From the NCBI GenBank assembly GCA_903884655.1, contig CAISFO010000022.1, forward strand, positions 32,898-96,897: 64,000 nt of DNA. The letters are read 5' to 3'. The position numbers and the translations under genes were made by a program. This document shows, one piece after another, positions 53,642 through 61,869 of this stretch. This DNA is from an uncultured Holophagaceae bacterium (GTDB taxonomy: Bacteria > Acidobacteriota > Holophagae > Holophagales > Holophagaceae). The notes under the pieces are model-generated. The model had not been told where the DNA came from. It saw only the letters and a program-made list of their open reading frames with translations, and searched no databases. Positions within the stretch are counted from its first letter, which is position 1. Every line of letters begins with the position of its first letter.

Positions 53642-54574
53642 TCACAGTCCCAGCTGGTCCATTCGTTCTGTGAGCCGTCCCTCAGAGAACAGCAGGTCGT
53701 CCGCATCCTTCCTGTTTGCCCGCCAGCTCTTGACGAAACTCTGGTCGCCCCGCTCCGCGGATACCGCATCCGCAAGGGCCTCGCCGCCGGGCAGGTTCTT
53801 CGGGAAGAGCGCGTAGACCGGATCTGCGAATGCCTTGTCGGGGTCGATCCAAGTCCAGCCCCGATCACGGAAGAAGTCGATGACGTCCCCGAGAAATAGA
53901 CCGTTCAGCAGGCGGCTGTGCATGAGGATCACGTGGGGGATCTCCCGACCGAAGACCTGGCGGCTCCATGCGTCGTAGAAGCGGGCGCAGGCCCAGAGGT
54001 GCTTCAGGTACAGCTCACGATAGGGCGCCAGATCCGCTTGCGGGTCCTTCTCCAGACGCTTCCGGAGGCGCTCGTCCAGCAGCCAATCGGCGCTATCGAT
54101 GCTCACGTGACCGATACCTATGCCCCGCATCTTCAGGAAGGCGTAGAAACTGTCCCGCTTGGCCGAGGTGTTTCCTGCACGCAGGAAGGGATAGCGGTAG
54201 CGCCGCGTGAACCCCGGCAGATCCCGGATCAGTGCCTCCCCCTGCAACACGTCCCCTTCGTAGGCTTCCAGGCTCACCTCAGCCCAGTTCAGGTCCCAGT
54301 GGCTGTAACTGTGGTTGGCGATCAGGTGCCCTGCCTCGCCCCAAGCACGGAGGATGCTGCGTCCTTCGGGCGTGTCACCACCGTTCACTCCGTTGACGAA
54401 GAGGATGGCCCGAACCTTCCGGACCCCAAGGGCCTTTCGCATGGCCTCGTGCTGGGCCGACGCCGCCAGAAGGGGAGAAGGACGCAGGAAGGGCGCATCA
54501 TCCAGGCTGAGGGCCACCTGCTGCGCTGAAAGGGGCCACGCCAGCAGAACCAGGAAAAGGGTATGTCTCAGCAA
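53642..54574 (-). CDS. Exported polysaccharide deacetylase family protein
   Basis: 310 residues from TTG 54574, preceded by GGAG at five bases; ATG 54610 would add 12 residues but lacks a ribosome site. A signal peptide (LRHTLFLVLLAWPLSAQQ) precedes the NodB-like domain with LSLDDAPF (catalytic/metal Asp-Asp), LIANHSYSHWDLN (metal histidines) and YRYPFLRAGNTS. This fits de-N-acetylases acting on cell-wall or surface glycans. It is divergent from the Ppx/GppA gene. Confidence 0.85.
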   Translation of the reverse strand: MLRHTLFLVLLAWPLSAQQVALSLDDAPFLRPSPLLAASAQHEAMRKALGVRKVRAILFVNGVNGGDTPEGRSILRAWGEAGHLIANHSYSHWDLNWAEVSLEAYEGDVLQGEALIRDLPGFTRRYRYPFLRAGNTSAKRDSFYAFLKMRGIGIGHVSIDSADWLLDERLRKRLEKDPQADLAPYRELYLKHLWACARFYDAWSRQVFGREIPHVILMHSRLLNGLFLGDVIDFFRDRGWTWIDPDKAFADPVYALFPKNLPGGEALADAVSAERGDQSFVKSWRANRKDADDLLFSEGRLTERMDQLGL

Positions 54575-54626
54575 GGTGGCTCCAAGATTCCATTGCCAGG
54601 ATGCCCGCATTGGCCACAATCGTCCC

Positions 54627-56123
54627 ATGCGCATCGCAGCAGTCGACGTCGGATCAAACTCCATCCACATGGTGGTAGTGGAGGCGGATCCCATGGGCGG
54701 CCAGCATGTGCTGGCCAGGGACAAAGCCATGGTGCACCTGGCCCGGGGGGAAGCCAGATCCGGCGAGATCGGCCCCGAGGCCTTCCGGGCCGGCCTGGAG
54801 GCCCTGGCCCAGATGGCGAAGACCATCCGGGATTTCAGCTGCGACACGATCATGGCCTGCGGCACCGCCGCCCTCCGGGATGCGAAGAACGCCCAGGCCT
54901 TCGTGCTCGAGGCCGAGAAGCTTGGCATTCCCATCCAGGTGATCTCGGGTGAAGAGGAGGCCCGCCTCATCCACAAGGCCGTGTCCCATGCCATCCCCTT
55001 CCCCCCGGAACCCGTGACCCTGATGGACATTGGCGGGGGGAGCACGGAACTGACCTGGGTCGAGGGCGGGCGGGTGGCCGCCAGCATCTCCCTGCCCTGG
55101 GGCCTGCAGCGCCTGGCGGACGCCGCCCAGACTGCCAATCCGCCCAGCGCCGGAGACCTCAAGCGCCTGCGCAGGATGATCCGCAGGATCCTGAAAAAGG
55201 CCCGCAAGGATCTGCCTTCAGAACTTCCTGAACCCACTCTGATTTTCGGGACCTCGGGAACCCTGGAGGACCTGGCCAAGGGCGCTGCTGCCGGCCAGAC
55301 CTTCACGGTCGAGCAGCTTCGGGACTTCGTGCTGAAGCTCTGGCATGGGGATACCGAACAAAGGGTGGAGCGCCTGGGTGTGGATCCCAAACGGGCCGAG
55401 GTCCTCCACGTGGGCGCCATCTGGGCCCTTTCCCTGATGGAATGGCTGGGAGCGCCACCCCTGCGCCACCTGCCTGTGGGCTTGAGGGAGGGCATGATCT
55501 GGGAGGCCCTCAAGCACGGCGGCGCCGCCATCCCGCCCCTGGCGGACCGGCGGAAGGCCTCCATTCAGCAGCTGGCGGCTCGCCTGGATCCGGATCCCGG
55601 CCACAGCCACCATGTGGCCCGCCTCTGCGACGAGTTGTTCACTTCCCTCCAGCCCTACTTCGAGCTGGGCGATACGGAGCGCCAGTGGCTGGCCTACGCG
55701 GCCCGGCTGCACGACATCGGCTTCTCCATCTCTGAAAAGGGGCACCACAAGCACGGGGAGTACTTGATCCGGAACGCCACCCTGCCCGGCTTCTGGCCCG
55801 AGGAGATCGAGCTGCTGGCCCAGGTGGTGCGCTTCCACCGGGGCAAGCCCCCCCACCACGCCAAGCATGAGGCCTTCCGCGCCCTGGCCCCCTGGCACCG
55901 CCAGGTGGTGCGCAAGCTGGCGGCCATCCTGAGGGGCGCGGACGCCCTGGACCGGCGGCGCAAACAGGCGGTCCGGCACCTGGCCATTGAAGTGGATGAC
56001 CAGCGCCTCAACGTCATCCTCGACGCGGCGGGGGAGGTGGACCCAGAGATGGAGGCCTTCCTCGACAAGGGTGCCTTGCTCGGAACCCTGCTGGACCGAC
56101 ACATTGAAGTCACCGTACTCTGA
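54627..56123 (+). CDS. Ppx/GppA exopolyphosphatase/guanosine pentaphosphatase
   Basis: 498 residues. The actin-like fold starts with VDVGSNSIHMVVVE (phosphate 1), CGTAALRDAKNAQAFV and MDIGGGSTELTWV (phosphate 2). From about residue 315 an HD-type domain follows (HSHHVARLCDEL, YAARLHDIGFSISEKGHHKH), as in E. coli Ppx. It degrades polyphosphate and/or pppGpp. ATG 54627 is chosen by homology. Confidence 0.92.
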   Translation: MRIAAVDVGSNSIHMVVVEADPMGGQHVLARDKAMVHLARGEARSGEIGPEAFRAGLEALAQMAKTIRDFSCDTIMACGTAALRDAKNAQAFVLEAEKLGIPIQVISGEEEARLIHKAVSHAIPFPPEPVTLMDIGGGSTELTWVEGGRVAASISLPWGLQRLADAAQTANPPSAGDLKRLRRMIRRILKKARKDLPSELPEPTLIFGTSGTLEDLAKGAAAGQTFTVEQLRDFVLKLWHGDTEQRVERLGVDPKRAEVLHVGAIWALSLMEWLGAPPLRHLPVGLREGMIWEALKHGGAAIPPLADRRKASIQQLAARLDPDPGHSHHVARLCDELFTSLQPYFELGDTERQWLAYAARLHDIGFSISEKGHHKHGEYLIRNATLPGFWPEEIELLAQVVRFHRGKPPHHAKHEAFRALAPWHRQVVRKLAAILRGADALDRRRKQAVRHLAIEVDDQRLNVILDAAGEVDPEMEAFLDKGALLGTLLDRHIEVTVL

Positions 56124-56129
56124 TTCCTC

Positions 56130-57332
56130 ATGACCCTGGACGAACTCATCAACGATTGGAACGGCCTCCCGGCCAGGGATGGCCGGGTTCCACTCCTGAA
56201 TGACGAGACCCTGCGGGACGGCCTGCAGAGTCCCTCGGTCCGGGATCCCGACATCGCCGCCAAGCGCGACCTTACGCATCGGCTGGCGCGCCTGGGGGTG
56301 GATGCCGTCAACCTCGGCATGCCCAGTGCGGGCCCCAAGGCCTTGGCGGCGGTTCGTGCCCTCGTCGTTGAAATCCGCGACCATCGCCTGCCCCTCTCTG
56401 CCAATGTGGCGGTCCGGACGCTTGAGGCGGATCTGGTCCAGGTGGCGGAGATCCAGCAGCGTTCGGGAATGTCCCTCGAAGCCGGCGCCTTCCTGGGCTC
56501 CAGTCCCATCCGCATGGACGTGGAAGGCTGGGACCTGGACTTCCTGGTCACGACCGCCCGCAAAGCCATCGCCTTCTGCCACCGCCAGGAGGTCCCGGTG
56601 ATGATGGTGACCGAGGACAGCACCCGCGCCCGGCCCGACGTGCTCAAGGCCATTTATTGTGCGGCCCTGGACGAGGGCGCCCAGTCCATCTGCCTGTCCG
56701 ATACTTGCGGGCACGCCACGCCAGACGGAGTCCGTCGCCTTGTGCGGTTCATCAAGAACGAGGTGGTCAAGGACCGCTCGGTGCGCATCGACTGGCACGG
56801 CCACAATGACCGGGGCCTGGGCGTGGCCAATGCCATCGCCGCCTTCGAGGCCGGTGCCGACCGGCTCCACGGCACCATCCTCGGCATCGGCGAGCGCTGC
56901 GGCAACGTGGCCATGGACCAGCTCATGATCAACCTGCACCTCATGGGCTTCCCCAAGGGCGATCTGTCGGATCTGCCGGCCCTGGCGGACCGGGTGGCGG
57001 AGTTGTGCGACGTGGAGATCCCCGCCAACTATCCTGTGCTCGGCCGGGATGCCTTCCGCACGGGCACGGGCGTCCACGCCGCCGCCATCGTGAAGGCCTT
57101 GCACCGCGGCGACGTGGAGCTGGCCGACGCGGTCTACTCCGGTGTTCCCGCCGCCCTGGTGGGCCGCCGCCAGGAGATCGAGATCGGGCCCCTGGCCGGG
57201 CACAGCAACGTCGTCTACTGGCTCGACATGAATGGCTATGATCCCACCCCTGACCGGGTGGACCGCATCCTCCAGGTCGCCAAGAACAGCCCCAGGATCC
57301 TCACCGAGTCGGAGATCCGGGCGGTGCTGTAA
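56130..57332 (+). CDS. HMGL-family acyltransferase (isopropylmalate/homocitrate/citrate synthase-like)
   Basis: 400 residues, only the TIM barrel and a short C-terminal part, with no LeuA regulatory domain. The active-site motif is LLNDETLRDGLQSPSV; the metal-binding HGHNDRGLGVANAIAAFEAG and ERCGNVAMDQLMINL are clear, and GRDAFRTGTGVHAAAI corresponds to the C-terminal lobe histidine. Families with this architecture include homocitrate synthase, short isopropylmalate synthases, citramalate synthase and Re-citrate synthase. The DRE-like motif reads DETLRDGLQ rather than DTTLRDGEQ. No leu or lys genes are adjacent, so the substrate is open. It begins six bases after the Ppx gene. Confidence 0.8.
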   Translation: MTLDELINDWNGLPARDGRVPLLNDETLRDGLQSPSVRDPDIAAKRDLTHRLARLGVDAVNLGMPSAGPKALAAVRALVVEIRDHRLPLSANVAVRTLEADLVQVAEIQQRSGMSLEAGAFLGSSPIRMDVEGWDLDFLVTTARKAIAFCHRQEVPVMMVTEDSTRARPDVLKAIYCAALDEGAQSICLSDTCGHATPDGVRRLVRFIKNEVVKDRSVRIDWHGHNDRGLGVANAIAAFEAGADRLHGTILGIGERCGNVAMDQLMINLHLMGFPKGDLSDLPALADRVAELCDVEIPANYPVLGRDAFRTGTGVHAAAIVKALHRGDVELADAVYSGVPAALVGRRQEIEIGPLAGHSNVVYWLDMNGYDPTPDRVDRILQVAKNSPRILTESEIRAVL

Positions 57333-57374
57333 AAGGGTTTAAAAACCGACGATGGCGGTGGTTTGCCAAGCTCG

Positions 57375-58046
57375 TCATGCCAGCCCGACCACGTCTCCGG
57401 CGCTCAGCCGCTGGATTCCGCCGGCGGTGGTCACCTTCAGGCGTCCATCCGGTTCCCAGCCCAGGCAAGTGCCCGCGCCATCCTCCCAGCGCATGGCCAG
57501 ACCCGGTTCCGGCCAGCGGAAGACGGGACGGATATCCCGGCCCAGGTCCTGCCACGCATCCGCGATTGAAAGGGCCAGATCGACGGGGCAAGGGGGGGGC
57601 AGCCCGAGTTCCTTCAGGCTCGCCGGAGGAATGGCCCGGTCGGGGATCGTGGGGGCCTCAATCAGGTTCACGCCCAGCCCCAGAATGAGCCGATCGCCGA
57701 GCTGTTCCCCGATGATGCCGCCCAGCTTCACCAGGCGGCCCGCCTTCCAGGCCACAAGGTCGTTGGGCCATTTCAGGCCCAGGGTGCGACCTTCCGGGTC
57801 AAGGACTCGAGCGGCAGTGGCCATGGCCCGCTGGAGCACCAGCCCGGGCGGCACGCCTTCGGGCGAAGGCAGGGCCGCGGACATCCAGAGCCCCGCCCCG
57901 GCGGCGCTTTCCCAGCGGTTGCCCTGGCGCCCCCGGCCCTCGCTCTGGCGATCCGCCATCACCACGCAGAAACCCAGCTGGGGGTTCCGGCGCACAAAGG
58001 CCTGGGTGGAATCCACCACTGACAGACGGATCAGGGGCCGGTCCAT
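57375..58046 (-). CDS. birA: Biotin-[acetyl-CoA-carboxylase] ligase
   Basis: 223 residues, catalytic domain only; the N-terminal DNA-binding HTH of E. coli BirA is absent, so it is a ligase without repressor function. Motifs: VVDSTQAFVRR, ADRQSEGRGRQGNRWESAAG (biotinyl-AMP loop, GRGRQGN instead of GRGRRGR), LKWPNDLVA and LGLGVNLIEAP. It starts four bases after the coaX stop, the common birA-coaX pair. Confidence 0.92.
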   Translation of the reverse strand: MDRPLIRLSVVDSTQAFVRRNPQLGFCVVMADRQSEGRGRQGNRWESAAGAGLWMSAALPSPEGVPPGLVLQRAMATAARVLDPEGRTLGLKWPNDLVAWKAGRLVKLGGIIGEQLGDRLILGLGVNLIEAPTIPDRAIPPASLKELGLPPPCPVDLALSIADAWQDLGRDIRPVFRWPEPGLAMRWEDGAGTCLGWEPDGRLKVTTAGGIQRLSAGDVVGLA

Positions 58047-58050
58047 TCCG

Positions 58051-58845
58051 CTATTTCCGTCCGCCCTGGTTCCGGAACCAGAGGATGCGCAGGCCATCCA
58101 GGGTGAGGTCCGGGGCGATGTGCTTGATGTGCTTGGTGTGGGGAGCGATGACCCTGGCAAGGCCGCCCGTGGCTGCCACCCGGGAATCGGGAAATTCCGC
58201 GAGGAGCCGGTCCAGGATGCCGTCCACCATGCCCACGTAGCCGTAGAAGATGCCCGATTGCATGGCCTGCACGGTGTTGCGTCCCACCAGGCGGTCGGGC
58301 TCGGCGATCTCCACTCGGGGCAGGCGGCTCGCCCGCTGGAACAGCGCATCGGCGCTGATCTTAAGGCCCGGGCAGATGAGGCCACCCAGGTATTCCTTCT
58401 TGGCATTCACCACATCGAAGGTGGTGGCGGTACCGAAGTCCACCACGATGAGGGGTGCCCCGTACATCTCGATACCCGCCACCGCATTCACCAGCCGGTC
58501 CGCCCCCAGTTCGGTGGGGTTGTCGATGAGCACCTTCACGCCGGTCTTCACACCGGGTTCCACATAGAAGGCGTCCACCCCGAAGAAGGTCCTGGCCAGG
58601 CTCATCATGACCGGGTGCAGGGGCGGCACCACGCAGGAGATGGCCACATGCTTGATCTGGCTGGCCTCGATGCCCTCGTGGCGCATGAGGGCGAGGGCGG
58701 AAACTCCGTACTCATCCACCGTGCGCTCCCGGCTGGTGGCCAGGCGCCAGGAATGGAGGAGGGGCGACTCCGGTCCCTTTGACAGTTCGTACACCCCCAG
58801 CACCACGTTGGTGTTACCCACATCCACGGCTAGAAGAAGACTCAT
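58051..58845 (-). CDS. coaX: Type III pantothenate kinase
   Basis: 264 residues. It phosphorylates pantothenate in CoA synthesis. ATP and substrate motifs are LLAVDVGNTNVVLGV, NPTELGADRLVNAVAG, VVDFGTATTFDVV and GGLICPGL. Homology starts at ATG 58845. birA follows. Confidence 0.96.
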   Translation of the reverse strand: MSLLLAVDVGNTNVVLGVYELSKGPESPLLHSWRLATSRERTVDEYGVSALALMRHEGIEASQIKHVAISCVVPPLHPVMMSLARTFFGVDAFYVEPGVKTGVKVLIDNPTELGADRLVNAVAGIEMYGAPLIVVDFGTATTFDVVNAKKEYLGGLICPGLKISADALFQRASRLPRVEIAEPDRLVGRNTVQAMQSGIFYGYVGMVDGILDRLLAEFPDSRVAATGGLARVIAPHTKHIKHIAPDLTLDGLRILWFRNQGGRK

Positions 58846-58954
58846 GGCCACTCCGAATCTTCCAGCATCGCCGGAGGCGATCCCTGCCGCCACCCCCTTG
58901 TGATGCCGATTCCGTTCACCCTGGTTAGGCTGGGTCTGCTTCCAGGAGCCCCAC

Positions 58955-60325
58955 ATGCCTCGCACCATGATCGAGCCCTTCCGCATCAAGTCGGTCGAAC
59001 CCATCCGCATGACCAACGCCCAGGAGCGCCTGGGCATGCTGGAGGCCGCGAAGCTGAATGTCTTCAAGCTCCGGGCCGAAGATGTGCTCCTGGACTGGCT
59101 GACGGATTCAGGTACTGGGGCCATGAGTTCGGCCCAGTGGGGCGCCATCATGGTCGGCGACGAAAGCTATGCGGGGGCCAAGAGCTTCTACCGGCTGGAG
59201 GCCGTGCTGCAGGACATCACCGGAATGGACCACTTCATCCCCACCCACCAGGGGCGGGCCGCCGAAAAGGTGCTGTTCAGCGCCGTCTGCAAGGCAGGCG
59301 ACCTGGTGCCCAACAACTGCCACTTCGATACCACCAGGGCCAATCTGGAGTTCAACTGCGTGGAGGCGGTGGACCTGGTGATCCCCGAGGGCCTCCAGCC
59401 CAGCCTCATCCATCCCTTCAAGGGCAACATCGATCTGGCCCGCCTGGAGGCGGTGCTCAAGAAGGAAGGAGACCGCATCCCCTTCGGCATGCTCACCGTC
59501 ACCAACAACACCGGCGGGGGCCAGCCGGTATCCATGGCGAACATCCGCGGCTGCGCGGCGCTCCTGAAAAAGTTCGGAAAGCCCTTCATCCTGGATGTGT
59601 GCCGCTTCGCCGAGAACGCCATGTTCATCAAGCTCCGGGAGGACGGCTACCAGGACACCCCCATCCGGGCCATCTGCCAGGAGATGTTCAGCTACGCGGA
59701 CGGCTGCACCATGAGCGCCAAGAAGGACGGACTGGTGAACATCGGCGGCTTCATCATGCTGCGCAGCGACGAGTGGCTGGATCCCGTCCGCAACATGCTC
59801 ATCCTCACCGAGGGCTTTCCCACCTATGGCGGCCTGGCGGGGCGGGACCTGGAGGCACTGGCCGTGGGCCTGGAGGAAGGCATGGATGAGGCCTACCTGC
59901 GCTACCGCCTGCGCACGGCTGAGTACCTGGGCGAGAAGCTGGAGGCCGCCGGCGTGGGCTTCGTGAAGCCCACCGGGGGCCACGCAGTCTACATCGACGC
60001 CAAGACCGTGCTGCCGGACATGCCCGTGGCCCACTACCCGGCCTGGGCCCTCTGCAATGCACTCTATCTCGAAGGCGGCATCAGGGGCGTGGAGATCGGC
60101 TCCGTGATGTTCGGCAAGCACCTCGAGGATGGCACGGAGACTTACCACAGCATGGAACTGGTGCGTCTGGCCTTCCCGCGCCGCATGTATACCCAGAGTC
60201 ACTTCGACTTCGCCGCCGAGGTCATCGAGGAAGTAAAGGCCAAGGCGAAGGAGATCAGGGGCGTCAAGATCATCAAGCAGAGCAAGTACCTGCGGCACTT
60301 CACGGCGGAGCTGGCCTGGGTCTAG
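58955..60325 (+). CDS. tnaA: Tryptophanase (tryptophan indole-lyase)
   Basis: 456 residues, PLP-dependent beta-eliminating lyase family. The PLP lysine is in CTMSAKKDGLVNIGG; THQGRAAEKVLFS, DVCRFAENAMFIK and EGFPTYGGLAGRDLEALAVG are family motifs. Tyrosine phenol-lyase is the close alternative; at its specificity arginine (sequence SMERG in Citrobacter) this protein has GVEIGS like E. coli tryptophanase, so indole formation from tryptophan is favoured. There is no recognisable tnaC leader in the 109 bases upstream, nor a Trp permease next to it. Confidence 0.82.
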   Translation: MPRTMIEPFRIKSVEPIRMTNAQERLGMLEAAKLNVFKLRAEDVLLDWLTDSGTGAMSSAQWGAIMVGDESYAGAKSFYRLEAVLQDITGMDHFIPTHQGRAAEKVLFSAVCKAGDLVPNNCHFDTTRANLEFNCVEAVDLVIPEGLQPSLIHPFKGNIDLARLEAVLKKEGDRIPFGMLTVTNNTGGGQPVSMANIRGCAALLKKFGKPFILDVCRFAENAMFIKLREDGYQDTPIRAICQEMFSYADGCTMSAKKDGLVNIGGFIMLRSDEWLDPVRNMLILTEGFPTYGGLAGRDLEALAVGLEEGMDEAYLRYRLRTAEYLGEKLEAAGVGFVKPTGGHAVYIDAKTVLPDMPVAHYPAWALCNALYLEGGIRGVEIGSVMFGKHLEDGTETYHSMELVRLAFPRRMYTQSHFDFAAEVIEEVKAKAKEIRGVKIIKQSKYLRHFTAELAWV

Positions 60326-60365
60326 GACGTATGATGGACGGAACCACCGCCCACCTGGAGTTCCA

Positions 60366-61769
60366 ATGACCTCCGCCGCGATCGAAGCCCTCTTTGCCCG
60401 CCAGCAGACGGCCCGGTGGCGGGTAGCGGCCACGTCGGCGGATCAGCGCAAGGCCAAGCTGCGGGCGCTGCTGGAGGCTGTCATGGCCCAGCGCGCCGAG
60501 GCTCAGGCCGCCCTGGCGGCGGATTTCAGAAAAGCGCCGGAAGAAGTTGATCTCACGGAGCTGTATCCCGTCATAGGTGAGATCAAGGATGCCCTGCGCC
60601 ACCTGCCCCGCTGGATGAAGCCCCGGAAGGTGCCCACACCCATCGGGCTCTTCGGCAGCGCCAGCACCATCCGCTACGAGGCCCGAGGGGTGGTGCTCAT
60701 CATCAGCCCCTGGAACTACCCGATCAATCTCACGCTGGGCCCCCTGGTCTCAGCCCTGGCCGCCGGCAATTGCGTGATCATCAAGCCTTCCGAGTTCACG
60801 CCTCACACCACCGCCTTCCTGCGCCAGCTGCTGGCCGGGCTCTTCCCCGAAGAGGAAGTGGCCCTGGTGGAAGGGGACGCCGAGGCCGCCCAGGCCCTGC
60901 TGGCCCTGCCCTTCGATCATGTCTTCTTCACCGGAAGCCCCGCCGTGGGCAAGGTGGTGATGAGGGCCGCAGCCGAGCACCTGGCCTCCGTGACGCTCGA
61001 ACTGGGCGGCAAGTCCCCAGTGCTGGTGGATGCGGACGCCAACCTGGAAGAGGCCGCCCGCAAGATCGCCTGGGGCAAGTGCCTCAACGCGGGCCAGACC
61101 TGCCTGGCGCCGGACTACGTGCTGGTTCATGAGCGCGTCCACGATTCGCTGGTCGAGGAATTGAAGAAGGCCATCATCGGCTTTTACGGGAGCGACGCGA
61201 CCACGCGCAAGGCCAGCCCCGACTTCGCCCGGATCATCAACGAACGCCACCATGCCCGCCTGCTGAGGTTGCTGCGGGAATCCAAGGGCATCACGGTCTT
61301 CGGTGGCGAAGTGGACGCGGCCATGAACTACATCAGCCCCACGCTGATGACGGAAGTGGACCCGGCCTCGCCCCTCATGCAGGAGGAGATCTTCGGCCCA
61401 GTACTGCCCATCTTGAAGGTGGCGGACATGGATGCGGCCGTGGCCTTCGTGAACGCGAGAGCCAAACCGCTGGCTCTCTATGTCTTCAGCGGAAACACGC
61501 ACCAGGCAGAGGGCCTCATCGCCCGAACTACCGCCGGCGGCGGCTGCATCAACGACACGGTCATCCACTTCGCCCACACGGGCCTTCCCTCCGGCGGCGT
61601 GAATACCTCAGGTTTCGGCAAGGCCCATGGCTTCTATGGTTTCGAGGCCTTCTCCAACGCCCGGGGCACCCTCCGCCAGCACACCCGGTTCTCCGCCATC
61701 CAGCTCATGTACCCGCCCTTCACTGGATTTGTGCGGAAATTGATCGACCTCACACTCAAATACTTCTGA
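60366..61769 (+). CDS. Aldehyde dehydrogenase, class 3 (fatty-aldehyde type)
   Basis: 467 residues, slightly shorter than class 1/2 ALDHs and matching class 3. Motifs: SPWNYPINLTLGPLVSALAAGN, FTGSPAVGKVVM, VTLELGGKSPVLVD (general base Glu) and NAGQTCLAPDYVLVH (nucleophilic Cys). A hydrophobic C-terminal region (FVRKLIDLTLKYF) could associate with membrane, as in fatty-aldehyde dehydrogenases. It follows tnaA by 40 bases. Confidence 0.92.
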   Translation: MTSAAIEALFARQQTARWRVAATSADQRKAKLRALLEAVMAQRAEAQAALAADFRKAPEEVDLTELYPVIGEIKDALRHLPRWMKPRKVPTPIGLFGSASTIRYEARGVVLIISPWNYPINLTLGPLVSALAAGNCVIIKPSEFTPHTTAFLRQLLAGLFPEEEVALVEGDAEAAQALLALPFDHVFFTGSPAVGKVVMRAAAEHLASVTLELGGKSPVLVDADANLEEAARKIAWGKCLNAGQTCLAPDYVLVHERVHDSLVEELKKAIIGFYGSDATTRKASPDFARIINERHHARLLRLLRESKGITVFGGEVDAAMNYISPTLMTEVDPASPLMQEEIFGPVLPILKVADMDAAVAFVNARAKPLALYVFSGNTHQAEGLIARTTAGGGCINDTVIHFAHTGLPSGGVNTSGFGKAHGFYGFEAFSNARGTLRQHTRFSAIQLMYPPFTGFVRKLIDLTLKYF

Positions 61770-61869
61770 CCAGAAAAAGCTGGCCGCAGAAAGCGAGAAA
61801 TCTCGCGAAGGTCGCGGTAAGGAAGGGCCTACCCTTCACCTGCGTTTTCACTGTGTCTTCCGCGACACG

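Noticed and set aside
58955..60325. Tyrosine phenol-lyase instead of tryptophanase
   Set aside because: At the position of the specificity arginine the sequence reads GVEIGS as in tryptophanase; recalled-alignment argument, so kept as an alternative only.
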